Positions 26,191 to 36,752 of a DNA stretch of 64,000 nt are shown here, one piece after another. This stretch comes from Spodoptera frugiperda. Lineage: Eukaryota; Arthropoda; Insecta; Lepidoptera; Noctuidae. The stretch is from positions 5,153,649-5,217,648 of the forward strand of contig NC_064237.1 of the NCBI RefSeq assembly GCF_023101765.2, given 5' to 3'. Made by a program: the position numbers and the translations under genes. Each line of letters begins with the position of its first letter. Position 1 is the stretch's first letter. The notes under the pieces were generated by a model, which had not been told where the DNA came from, did no database searches, and was given only the letters and a program-made list of their open reading frames with translations.

Positions 26191-27639
26191 AGCAATAATT
26201 GCCTAAGAACAGTCTTTTAATTATTTTGTTAAAACTCTTTCTTTGTAATGTTTTCAAGGCCCAAAAGTAACTCTCAATAACTTTCCTGCCGTACAGATAA
26301 ACTCTTCTAACGATTTTATTATTATTAAGTAAGTTTTCTCAACCAGTAAAAGTTAATTAACTCGAAATTCATGGCGTGACCTAAACTTTGGAGTAGGCGC
26401 TACACCGTAGCTTTTTCAAAGGACCTCACTGCCGAACTTTGTATCACGAAATATCTCGGATGAGTCATTTTAAGTGAATTTTCAAAACTGTAATGTTTGA
26501 AATTTTTGGAGCACCTAGCTTCTACCCAAAGTTAGGGTTCTGTTAAGGCTTTTGATAGCTTACTCGTGTTTTTAAAATGTTTTTAGGTTGGTGAAGGTAA
26601 TGCTCGTATTTTAAGTGGTTTTCAGTTTTTTTAGTTATAATGTTTATTTTTATACAGTCTTCTTTATTCAGTAAATAAAGAGATCCAAAAGAAGAATAGA
26701 ACTTTCTAGTTATGAAAACTACTTTATCGTATCTATAGTTAATTCCTTGATTGTATACTATGTGGTTCCTTACACTTTAATTCAAGCGAGAACAAACAGG
26801 TTGATCAAAATTTAAATAATATTGACGGTTGAAAGGCTAATAAAATTGATCTAAGCGAAATTTTTTGTGATAAAATTTTATATACATATTCAGAATCACC
26901 GAAATTGTTCTCCATCTAATGATGTATATACCGTACGTCGTTATATGTATTTATAAAGCCACCGAACATCCAGTCAATAATGTTATGACACTATGTACCT
27001 AGTATTGAAATATCAAATGCAAATGATAATACATTAAAGTGTGGTGTACACTGTCGATACAAAAAAAGTTTCAATTATCCAAATAGTTTCAATAGCTTTT
27101 ATCACAAATCTATTTGCATTCAGTGTAACCTATCAGTTTGACATCATGTTTGAAAAAGCTCTTTATTTAATGAAAAGATTTTTACAAATTCGTACTTCAT
27201 TTATTTAATGAACTTTTAGTTTTGTGAAATGAATTGATGTTAGTTGAATGTGTTAATTAATTAATGGGCCCACTGTTGATCATAATCTCGATGAGATTTG
27301 TTTGGATTTGGTTTTCATTGGAGGCAGTCATTAGCCCGTGTAAAGGTAATGAAAATAAGCATAAAAGACATTTTCATCAAATTAGTAAAAAAATGTTATA
27401 ATGCTTTTTTCTCTCTGAGGACCGTAGCAGAGGCATATAACCTATGCTAAAATACCACTTTTCATTGGTTTAATTAAAATTTATTTTATTAAAAACTTTT
27501 TGTTTAATTTAATACTGAGTGTAGTAGAGGACACGTAACTAATATTTACGTAATGGCCATGAGTGAGCTTTATGGTCATTACTCAATATTTGAATATAGC
27601 TTGTTGTTGTTATTCGTAAAATACAGACAATTTTATAAG
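26191..27639. other. Unassigned AT-rich stretch
   Basis: No coding exon, RNA gene or clear repeat boundary was seen. Confidence 0.5.
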
Positions 27640-27777
27640 GAGACATACTAAATTAATTATTAAGTATGTTTTCGGCCTACTCGTCTTAATATGAGCCCTC
27701 TAGCATGGCTTGAAACTAGTCAAGTTCCTCATCAAATAATTACGTGAGTAAGCCAAAAAATATAATAATTTAGTATA
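27640..27777. mobile_element. MITE with inverted ends ('gagacatactaaatt' family), copy 1
   Basis: The left end 'gagacatactaaattaatta' plus 'atgttttcggcctactcg' is mirrored by the right end 'tacgtgagtaagccaaaaaa' plus 'tataataatttagtat', whose reverse complement repeats 'atactaaatta..ggcttactcacgta'. Internal words 'gccctctagcatggcttgaa' and 'actagtcaagttcctcatca' match the 40.7 kb copy in the opposite orientation. It is a non-coding, non-autonomous element. Confidence 0.6.
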
Positions 27778-28236
27778 TTAATCGATCAAAAAATCCTTCT
27801 CATTTTAACCCTTTAAACATCGTGGTTGTTCCATTATAACATTTAATAAAAGCCACGGGATAAATAACAAATAGGTAATGAATAAAATATAACGAAAGGG
27901 GAAACCGCACGTACGTTATATGGTGAAGATAAAATTAAGTAAATACGTATGTAACAAAAGATCCCACATATTGTATTAAAATGATAAAATTATCTGACAG
28001 TGTTACTTCTGTTCTGAAATGCTGTGTAGGTGTAATCGTGTTCAAAGTCTATAATGGTTTTCTTTTAGAGTTTGGATACCAAGTAAAGAAGATCGTTTTG
28101 GAACCCGCATTCAATTTAGAGCAATATTTAAAGACTCATCACATGTTTTCTCGTTGGAAATTTAGAAAGTGACGAAAATAGGTTGATGAAGAAGTTTTAT
28201 AGATTCTATAGACATTGTTTGCGTAATGTATAAGGC

Positions 28237-28442
28237 TTTTTTTAAACGATGCCCCACACTAGGCGATATGCCTAGTGTGGGGCATCCTGTGTCGTGAAAA
28301 ACTTATACAAGTTCCTATACACACGACACCCAGACCCGAAACAACAATTTGTCGATCACATAAAGAGTTGCTCCGTGCGGGAAACGAAGCTGTTACACGC
28401 TGTACGGCTGCCAGTCGCCTAGCCACCACACCAACCGTGCAA
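28237..28442 (-). mobile_element. tRNA-derived SINE, copy B (reverse)
   Basis: The reverse complement starts 'gcacggttggtgtggtggct', has a B-box region 'cttcgtttcccgcacgg' and 'agcaactctttatgtgatcg', then 'tttcgggtctgggtgtcgtg' and 'cacgacacagga', and ends with an A-run (T7 at 28,237-28,243 on +). It is the same family as the 12.2 kb copy and more complete at its 3' end. The canonical tail 'cctagtgtggggca' is present here as a perfect hairpin, listed separately. Confidence 0.75.
28248..28286. repeat. Perfect 17-bp GC-rich hairpin in the SINE tail
   Basis: Arm 28,248-28,264 ('gatgccccacactaggc') is the exact reverse complement of 28,270-28,286, with loop 'gatat'. It lies where the SINE tail should carry a single 'cctagtgtggggca', so it looks like a local inverted duplication of the tail. 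Confidence 0.85.
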
Positions 28443-30530
28443 TCGAAATTGTTTTCTGACTAGTTAACAACTGAAGAAAAGGAAAGGCATGCTAGAAGTT
28501 TCACGTGTAAGACAATATACGAATACATACCATTTTGTATCCAAAAAACTGCATAGGAGTTCAGTTTATGCAAATCTAAATGTTACGAGTAGTAAGAATC
28601 CAGTTTACATGTGTACTAAGTATGTAAAAAGATTTGATACCGCTGCGGTGAGGATGACACGGCAACTTAACGAACAGAGCACAGCACTGCGGCTTTTTAA
28701 AGCAAAAAAAAAAAACAAAATAAAAGTCGCCTAAGATTCCATGTTTTGCAATTTTAAACTTTTTATTTTTTCAACTTAAGTTCTCTTTTTGCTTGTAAAT
28801 TGAAATTATAATAGTGAGTTTGAATTCAAATAAGGTTTTTAATAAAATTAAGAAAGTTTTTCTGCGACTACAGTCTGTCTGGGTTAGTTTGGGAGTTTTA
28901 TAAAATTAAGTTGAGACTTACAAAACAAAAGAAATGAAGTAACCGAGCCCTCATTAATATAATTAGATGGCTATTTTTAAGGGTAACCGATGTAAACTCG
29001 GTTTATATAGAATTTGATAAGAAGATCTATTTACTTAAAATATTATATAAGTTCAAAATAAATAAAATTCAAAGACGAAATGTCTAAAATAGCTTAATTT
29101 AACAAAAAACCTTTTCTTTTCTTCGCATCTTATTTCAAGACATTGCCATTGGTCTAAATACCGCGCCTCGGAAACATTCGTGAAACTTCGTCGGTTTCCG
29201 TGAAATACGTAATTTGTTTACAAAGCATTACTGATGTAAATATAAGATTGTGTGAACCTGTGTGAACTTTTAAGGAAAAGGAAATTTCTTTTGTAACGTT
29301 CCTCCTTGTTGAGGAAAGTCGTTTTCTTTTTTCGTCGAAATATTACTTTGTAATGGCGTTGTGTGGGGAGTTAATGCCTTAATAGCTCTTATTTACTACT
29401 TAATTTCTTATTTTAGCTAATTTGTACACCGAGGACTTAATGAATAAGTCTTACGTTGTACTTAATAACTTAATTGGGTAATTTTTATTGTAGTTAATAA
29501 GGTTGTTTTTATTTCGTACTTTTCATGTGAAAATTACTGTAGGTAAAATCTACTCCATAATAATGAGAAAATTAGTTGTAAAAACCGCTAATAAAAATAT
29601 TTCATTTACAACAATTAATTTCATAATCCTGTAGCAAATAGCTATAGCTGTAAAAGCATAGTAACTAATTTTAATATTGGACAAACTACTCAGAAGCTAT
29701 CACAGTACAAACCAAAATATAACAAGTTGCGTGAGGAGATGAAAAGCCGAAGTTACACCAACACGCAGAAGCAGTGGTTCGTTGGTTAAAGTTTAGCTCC
29801 AGCGGTTGAAGTGTTAGCATCATGCTCTGTTTACCTCGACAAGGATTAAGACGAGACGATATCTATATATATACCTATACACCTATATACTCCGTATGTT
29901 TACAAGTTGCGGTGAAACAGATAACTTTGGAGACTCACTCATATAATGTATGATGACGATCTTCAGAAACTTTCGAATTTACCGTATAATATTCTGATTA
30001 AAATTTTCTCAAAGGTTGAATGACCTTTTAAAGTTGTGGTACCTACGGTGTAAAGTTAAACTTTTTGAGTTTTGATTGAAGTTTGGAAGAGTTTTAAAGT
30101 GTTATCGTAAGTGTTAAGTTTAAATATCAGCATACATACCTTATAATGTGTTGTGTACATAGGTATATGTTTGCGTAATCCTTTGGAGGAGAAACCGTAA
30201 ATTCCTAGCCTTAGCCGAACAGATATTATCACGCCACAAGTTATGCAGTCTACATTTACAGTGGTACACAGTTGAAATACTATGTTAAAAATATAATTAC
30301 ACTATTACATAACAGAAATAAAACTTACACTCACTAATACGCGCTTTTATCTGCCTACAAAAACTGTTAAAGACTAATAACCCTTTGCTACCGTCAATCA
30401 TAGTTGTTCAACAAGGTGCCCAAGGCGACGTCCAATGTGTTTAACTTAATTAGACATATTTATATTTTTAAATGGTTTTATTTATGTAGATTGACCTGTT
30501 GTTTCTTTTGGTCAAATTTAGAAATTGGCA
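28443..30530. other. Unassigned AT-rich stretch
   Basis: A short ATG frame at 28,489-28,734 ends in a lysine-rich stretch encoded by an A-run at about 28,705-28,717. That A-run looks like a retroposon tail rather than protein sequence. No other content can be assigned. Confidence 0.45.
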
Positions 30531-31030
30531 TTTATCTGGGGGCACGGTAGTGCCCCGCCAAGACGAGCCAAGCGAAGCGCAAGCGCAAGGGCACTACCTA
30601 CCTTTTCTCGAAGCGCTTCGTCGTATTTTTGAACCTTCATAACTTGAGTTTGGGTTATACCAGATAAACAAAATTTTCAGGATATAATGTCAGTGGTAGA
30701 CTTAATAAACCTCTAAAGTTTCAATTGCATAGCTCTTATACTTTAGATTTTATTGATATCTAAAATACCCCGATTTCGTCACTCACTCACTCACTGATGA
30801 TCAACAAAATTCATAAGGTAGCTTCCTGAAGTCCTTAAAACTGAAATTTGGTATGTAAGCTAGTATTAGTACCCAAACAACAAAAAAATCCTTAAACTTG
30901 GAACTTACCCCCCAACCCCTTAACTAGGGGGTGAAAGTTTGTTCGAGACTTCCGCAACTTTTGACGCTAGAGGTCTGAATGCGTACTTTTCGGATGGGTA
31001 AAAATCTGAAATAGGGAAACTTAATTCCCT
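30531..31030 (+). repeat. Interspersed repeat with 'cactcactcactcactgatg'
   Basis: The block starts with a small hairpin ('ggggcac' at 30,539-30,545, 'gtgcccc' at 30,550-30,556) and contains 'gccaagcgaagcgcaagcgc', a (CACT)n run near 30,780, 'gatgatcaacaaaattcata', 'ctgaaatttggtatgtaagc' and 'ccccttaactagggggtgaa'. I recognise this order from lepidopteran genomic repeats but cannot name its class. No coding frame is present. Confidence 0.5.
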
Positions 31031-31194
31031 ATTTCCTGCTTGAGATCTGAAAATTATACACAAGTACATAGAACACAAACTTTTCATCAAAACATTATCC
31101 TACCCATAAGTACTTAGATATGAATAATATTACTACACTTCACTTCGGTAAGTGTTTATTAATCAACCTATACTTTTGAACATAAGCATCGTAA

Positions 31195-31335
31195 GTATAG
31201 TATGCGCCAACGCCCGCCGCCTGCCCCCTCGTCCCCGCGCAGTAGCTAAAAATAATCGGCCCGTCAGCGAGCGCGGCACCCGAACGCGGGCAGACGCGCG
31301 AGGGCAGACGTCGTTGACGGTTGTCTCGTTGAATG
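31195..31335. other. GC- and CpG-rich island
   Basis: This roughly 140-bp patch ('cgcccgccgcctgccccctc', 'gagcgcggcacccgaacgcg', 'ggcagacgcgcgagggcaga') is by far the most CpG-dense sequence outside the retrotransposon leader. A frame through it has no ATG start and no motif. It could be the promoter or first-exon island of an unseen gene, or the internal promoter region of the repeat on either side. Position next to the 30.5 kb repeat and the 31.6 kb inverted repeat favours the second reading. Confidence 0.4.
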
Positions 31336-31576
31336 AAAAGTTTTCGGAATATTTCGGTGATTTAAAAGTTTGCTATCGCGGAGAAAAAAACCATTTGCCT
31401 AATATTTAATTGTTAGTAGTTTAGTAGGTAAAGGTTTAGATACTAGTGTTTTAATTTTCATTGATAAAAAGTATTAGGATTACGTTTGCAATTTTCTTAT
31501 AAATTTAGTAGTTTAGTAGGTGAATTTGTCGCTCATTTTATCTTTCTATCATAAGCAACCTACAAAAAGAAATGAA

Positions 31577-31906
31577 ATCCCACAAAAACATTTCATGTTA
31601 AATGTTGCCAAGACGAGACCATATAGCTCGCACTGTCAAAAAGTAATCAGATCCCGTGTAGAGCCAAGTTTCTAACCCTATACTTTTGAACTGGCGAGTT
31701 GGCCGCACGGAAAGAGTTTAGAAGATTGAATAGATTTTTATGCTCAAGCCCATATGACGAATAGCAAAAAGTCCGTGCGGCCGACTCGCCAGTTCAAAAG
31801 TATAGGGTTAGAAACTTGGCTCTACACGGGATCTGATTACTTTTTGACAGTGCGAGCTATATGGTCTCGTCTTGGCAACATTTAACATGAAATGTTTTTG
31901 TGGGAT
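31577..31906. repeat. Near-perfect 135-bp inverted repeat with 60-bp spacer
   Basis: The left arm 31,577-31,711 and right arm 31,772-31,906 are reverse complements at 134 of 135 positions by my hand alignment. The single difference is 'gagttggcc' on the left against 'gagtcggcc' in the reverse complement of the right. The spacer is 31,712-31,771. I see no target duplication at the outer edges. Transcription through it would give a long double-stranded hairpin. It may be a foldback transposon or a recent local inverted duplication. Confidence 0.9.
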
Positions 31907-32477
31907 CCCCCTTTCTGACGTCCGGTCGATCTGATATTTGGTACATAATCTTGATGATAACACAATATCAATCCATTAAACCGTTGAGCACAAAAAATAT
32001 TTTTATGAACTAATTTGTATAACGTCTATTCTCAGAAGACTACAATTACATCTGTAGCAATGTAAAGAAACATCCAGTTATTACAAGCAAATAGAACTGG
32101 AAAGTTCGAGAAATATCTACAGACTAACATAGTACAGTTTCGTACGAAACGATAACAAAAGTTTGTAAAAGTTTAGTTTTTCACTAACAGCCGAACAAAG
32201 TAAAGCAATCAGTGTAACACAAAACAAAGTTACATTTTTAAAATTGCTATTCATATTATATTCGATGTTAGTTGGGGACGTTGGGGAACAGTTTTTGTTT
32301 ACATCTCTAAACATGTTTTTGAAGGTTTTTCTTTGAATTTTGTGACTATAATGGGATGTGGAATGTGACTATATTGCTATTGATTAGTGTGATGTTGGGT
32401 TTGAAGGCCGAGTTAAATAGATTGTAAGAAAGTATGGGCTTAGGTATTATTACTACATAAGTCAATTGACATTTTTT
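31907..32477. other. Unassigned AT-rich stretch
   Basis: The first bases ('gacgtccggtcgatctgata', 'tttggtacataatcttgatg') look like continuation of a repeat. The rest shows no gene or RNA. Confidence 0.4.
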
Positions 32478-32755
32478 ATTGACTTCTCTCGCCTTGGGCG
32501 AGGCAAGAGAATGCCAGCCCTTACTGACTGAAACCCACCTTGTTCCTCTCCTGCTCTTCGAACCGGAGCAATGGTAACGCGGTAAGCTGCAGCTCCGTGT
32601 CGGGCACCATCTGATGACTCTTTGACCTCGTGTCTGGTTCTAGTCGGGCAGCGAGTTACTCTTGCTTGCCGTCCGCAGACCCGCATTTATGATGGCCGGA
32701 GATCATCGCGCGATTCCCGACGCCCGGGGTGTCTCCAGCAACGGTAGGCCTGAAA
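32478..32755 (+). repeat. 'cgccttgggcgaggc' interspersed repeat, copy 1
   Basis: The sequence reads 'gacttctctcgccttgggcg', 'aggcaagagaatgccagccc', 'ttactgactgaaacccacct', 'tgttcctctcctgctcttcg' and 'aaccggagcaatggtaacgc'. The same order recurs at 60.9-61.1 kb. It is GC-rich against its surroundings, and the short antisense open frame over it is not a gene. I recognise it as a common noctuid repeat. Confidence 0.65.
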
Positions 32756-34029
32756 ATGGTACCGTATAGGTCTAGAAATATAGAGAATATTTCTAGATAT
32801 ATTATTCTCTAGTAACAACAAAATGTTGACAAAACATCTTTACTTACAGCAGTCACACCTTTAAGGAATTCATCTATGATATGATATTTAATTAAATAAT
32901 TATCTCATTACATAGTTATAGAACTCTCTAGAACGTTTCCTTAATCAACTGACACGTAGGACGGGCGCAGGTGACTTCTTAATACAAGTTAAGTGATTAG
33001 CAGATATCTAATTTGATTGAGATATTTACCTTATCCCTCGCATAACTGGGATGGATATATTTGCACATTCCTGTGTAAATATGTGTTGATGTGAGGGGAT
33101 ACTTGTGTGAAGGTATAAGAACTAATTAGGAGAAACCCATGTTTAGTCGTGAAATAGACGTATGATGGCCTTTATGATGATTATAATGATGTTGAGTTTA
33201 GGCTGGTTGTTTTTCTTCACTGTATAGTATAAAACAAAGTCGCTTTCTCTAACCCTATGTCCCCTTTGTATGCTTAAATCAACGGACTTAGATGCGGTTT
33301 TTTTAATAGATAGAGTGATTCAAGAGAAAGGTTTATATGTGTAATACATGCATAACATATCACCATTGCCCCTTCGAAGAAGGAGCTGGTCGTTAGTTTC
33401 ATTACAAAATAAAACGTTCACGTTTGTTTTCTCTCGAATCTTCTATTGTGATGAAAGTGATCTTCTTCTAGAACATATTTGTCATAGAAACATCTAAAAA
33501 ACGTAACTCAGTGACGTCACGTTCAAAATGACAGGGATGGATACATAGCGTGTTCTTCTTCTGCTCAAATTCTTTGGTTCAAATTCAGATTGCATGTAAT
33601 ATACATTCTTGCCAGTTAAACTATGTTTATTATAGGTTATTCTTAACTGTATAATCGTGTAATAACGAAATAAAAAAGGTTTTTTATTATTTTTTTGGTT
33701 ACTGTTAGTAAAATACAGATTTTTTTATCTTAATTAAAACACGTACTTCATTAATCAACGCCCAGCCCAAACCGCTGAGTCCTGTAACATGATATTCAGT
33801 ACATACCCTTGTCTTACACGTCTAACAGGTAAGTAAGGATTTTACGTGGCTGAAACTGAAACACAAGACGTTCAGGCCTTTGAGGCCCTTATTAAGGCTA
33901 GATAGATATTAATATAGGTACAGTTTGTACCTATTTATTATGGTTTCATAGATTATTTAAAAGTAAGTAGATTATTGGGCCTTAACAGAAAATTTTTGTA
34001 ATATAGGCTTTTAGCATTATATCTGACTA

Positions 34030-34112
34030 CACGGTTGGTACACAGATTATTGTTTCAGGTTTGGATGTTATGTGTATGTTATGTTACGATTCACGACACA
34101 GGAGAAAAATCT
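34030..34112 (+). repeat. Internally deleted SINE fragment
   Basis: The block joins the SINE head 'ctacacggttggtac' to body pieces 'tgtttcaggtttggatgtta' and 'tgtgtatgttatgtt', and to the family tail 'cacgacacaggagaaaaatc'. The B box and most of the middle are missing. Confidence 0.5.
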
Positions 34113-34780
34113 AGAGTAGAACAAAAAAAATGTGTTTTCCAAATGTGAGCATTTTAATCTGAATTAAAATCGCACGACTATCGTTATTGCAACCATAAAA
34201 ACAATGAAATAGTTCAGTTTTCTTTATACTCATCAACACTGTTTACCTTCCAGGTTCATTGGTATAGCTTGTTTATATTCAGTTTCCATTAAACAAATAG
34301 TCCTTAATCAACGAAGACCTCACAAGTTTTGCAAGAGAGTCTATTTAGCCATTATACCGTCACAAAGTTTTTCTACAAAATTCTACTACAGATTTAAAAA
34401 GTTGGTCATTTTCTAAAAGGACAATACTTACCTACTTGCTAGCTGGATTAAAAAGCTGTTCCGTCCCAGGAGACGAGTAGTAGTTTGGAATAAAACCGGA
34501 CATAAATTTCGGTTGACTTTGATTAATAAAATAAGGGAGCATGGGACGGCTTGGCACCTAAGCTTTGGAGAATTTATTGCAAGCAACACGTTTGAGTGTT
34601 CTGAATATCGTATGAGGAAGTGTTTATTTAAAGCAGATACTTAGCAAGTTTATTGTTTTTGAAGGGAATACTATGAAAACTTAAAAGATAATAGATATAG
34701 GAATAATATCAGTTAATACTTAAAAGGCAACAAAATGGATTCAAAATAAATTCGGTGTCTCATTGTTACTTCTATTTTTT

Positions 34781-34900
34781 TCTATCATCATCATCACATT
34801 AACAGCCTATAAGTGGTCACTGTTGTTGCGTTGCCGGCTTTTTGGGAGTTAGGAATTTAAGGATTGTTGGGGGATTGGAAAGATTGGGAAGGCATAATAT
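34781..34900 (+). repeat. Compound repeat fragment
   Basis: The piece 'catcatcatcacattaacag' + 'cctataagtggtcactgt' resembles a known lepidopteran 'cagcctataagtgtccactgctgg' repeat. It is joined directly to 'tgcgttgccggctttttggg' and 'aaggattgttgggggattgg', which belong to the 39.1 kb type. No coding content. Confidence 0.45.
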
Positions 34901-35292
34901 TGAGTACCTCTGGCTTAAAAATTAAAAGATCAAAATAATATAAAGAAAATCTTCAAGTAAAATGTTGACCTTTATATTGTTTCTACATATTTACATGTTA
35001 CCTACAATTTCCCGCGAGCAATCTGTCATATCCTTCCGCATACCTACGTACATGAATTTAACATGAAATTTCCTTCGAAATCCGAGAATTTAAATAAAAG
35101 AACACTTTTCTGGAACTCCACAATATTAATAAATGATGAAAACACAAAGCGATGACATTACAAGATACCTTTTTAAGTTGTTTTTTAATGTTTTTATTGC
35201 ATTGATGAGATTAATTGCCAATTGTTTATAGATCGTGCAAGAGGCAGTTGAGAGAAATGAAACGCAGTATGAAAACACACTTTTAAATTTTA

Positions 35293-35327
35293 AGACACAA
35301 TATTAAATAGAAAATATCGCAGAAGTT
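35293..35327 (+). repeat. 35-bp direct repeat, left copy
   Basis: It starts 'agacacaatattaaatagaa' and matches 35,521-35,555 at 33 of 35 positions. The two copies bracket an interspersed repeat, so they may be an unusually long target duplication. Confidence 0.7.
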
Positions 35328-35384
35328 ATTTATACATATATTAAGAAGATACAATTTCCTATTTCTTTATTTTCAACGTTTTAT

Positions 35385-35512
35385 GCCTTTTATCCCCGGA
35401 GGGGTAGGCAGAGGTGCACATTACGGCACGTAATGCCGCTATACAATGTACAGCCACATTTCGCCATTTGTGTTATAAGTCCGATGGAATAGGGGGTGAC
35501 GGTTATTACTAG
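35385..35512 (+). repeat. Lepidopteran repeat 'ccggaggggtaggcagaggt'
   Basis: The sequence 'ttttatccccggaggggtag', 'gcagaggtgcacattacggc', 'acgtaatgccgctatacaat' and 'ataagtccgatggaataggg' is a frequently seen lepidopteran interspersed repeat. It is non-coding and lies between the 35-bp direct repeats. Confidence 0.6.
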
Positions 35513-35520
35513 GAAATTTT

Positions 35521-35555
35521 AGACACAATATTAAATAGAAAATAATGCAGAAGTT
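35521..35555 (+). repeat. 35-bp direct repeat, right copy
   Basis: Partner of 35,293-35,327. The only differences are 'taatg' here against 'tatcg' on the left. Confidence 0.7.
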
Positions 35556-35927
35556 TAATAGAAATTCCTTTTATAACTTTATTTTCAATACAAATTAAAC
35601 ACAAACAAAGAACGTACAAAGAAAAGTTTACTGAAAAATATCGCGTCGTTCTCAACTTAGTAGGTATGTTAGAAAATTGCATTATATCATTAGTATCCGG
35701 TAAAAGTCGGTTGTAACCAGTTTGTGCGATACGTAAGCGAAGCAACAATCTAATTGTGCTCGAGACAAAACACCAGCATAAATTGTTCTTTAAGTTACAT
35801 CGCCTTGCAGAGCAAGATAAGTGGAATTTGTTGGAAATAAGAAATTAATTTAAAAATGCATAATATTACGATTATTAAAATGCTTTGTGGCAAAGAACAA
35901 AATTCTATATTAAGTAAATACAAGTCT

Positions 35928-35987
35928 GATTGGTTGGTTCATTGGAGCCGGCCAACGTAAAGCAAACTCGTACTAAGCCCTCTGTTA
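35928..35987. repeat. Half copy of the foldback MITE
   Basis: The sequence 'tgattggttggttcattgga' + 'gccggccaacgtaaagcaaa' + 'ctcgtactaagccctctg' is the core plus right end of the family at 5.3 and 39.7 kb. The left half is missing. Confidence 0.55.
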
Positions 35988-36056
35988 CTATAATGAGTCC
36001 GATGTAATAGATTTCATGATATTAATTATTATATAAAACTGAAATTTAAAAAATGA

Positions 36057-36150
36057 TTATCTCGCTTTTGGCTGAACTGATATAGATGTGGTTTTCAGCA
36101 TTTTTCAGTTTTAGGTATATTACCGGACTTAAAAAAAAATACTTTTGAAG
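36057..36150 (-). repeat. LINE-type 3' fragment, reverse
   Basis: The sequence 'gtggttttcagcatttttca' + 'gttttaggtatattaccgga' + 'cttaaaaaaaaa' is the reverse complement of the 'aagtccggtaatatacctaa' + 'aactgaaaaatgctgaaaac' segment found forward at 25.9-26.0 kb. Confidence 0.5.
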
Positions 36151-36589
36151 ACTTTTTTTAAGTTATATACCACCTTTCATATTATCTTCTTCCACAATTC
36201 ACCCAAATCTGTGATACAATAGACATTTTATAAATAAAAATCTAGTAATGGACCCAAAGGAATTTTATCAGGAAGCTCAAACTAATCAGTTTTCCCAAAC
36301 GCGCACTCTAAAAATACCCACAGTGTTCCAAGTATCTGTATTTAGGTAGCTATGTTTGTGCATTTGGGAATACACCGAAAATTCTAGTTCAATACTGAGA
36401 TTTTTGCTTTGAACATTATATCTATATTTTTTTGAAGTCTTTGACCACGAATAGAATCATCATACCTATACTAGATTTAAACAAGTAATAGTAAATGTCT
36501 ATTTTCGAATTAACATTTGGCATTAATATTGGCCGTCAAATATCAGTTTTTTTTTATTTTATCTAGGCTATATTATATATTTTGTTTAT

Positions 36590-36752
36590 AACTTTTGTCT
36601 GTCTGTCTATCTCTCTGTGTGTTCCGACTAGTCTTTGTAATGGCAGGTTTCTTGAAGTTTAAGGTACTAAGGACTAACTTATGCTACAATTATTAAAAAA
36701 AAATATTTTAACTATTATTTTACGCGGCCTAAGTCGCGGGCAACAGTTAGAA
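36590..36752. repeat. Decayed LINE-type repeat with (GTCT)n
   Basis: It has 'gtctgtctgtctatctctct' near 36,598 and 'acgcggcctaagtcgcgggc' + 'aacagttag' near 36,722. The latter resembles the 'cgcgggcgaagtcgcgggcaacagctagt' phrase of insect LINE-derived repeats. The two signals may belong to separate fragments. Confidence 0.35.

Larger units (their letters stand above)
32756..35290. other. Unassigned stretch with small repeat fragments
   Basis: It contains a SINE fragment at about 34.03-34.11 kb and a compound repeat fragment at 34.78-34.90 kb, listed separately. Otherwise it is AT-rich and no coding exon is supported. Confidence 0.5.

Noticed and set aside
28489..28734. 81-codon ATG frame
   Set aside because: Its lysine-rich C-terminus is encoded by an A-run typical of a retroposon tail. 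No domain.
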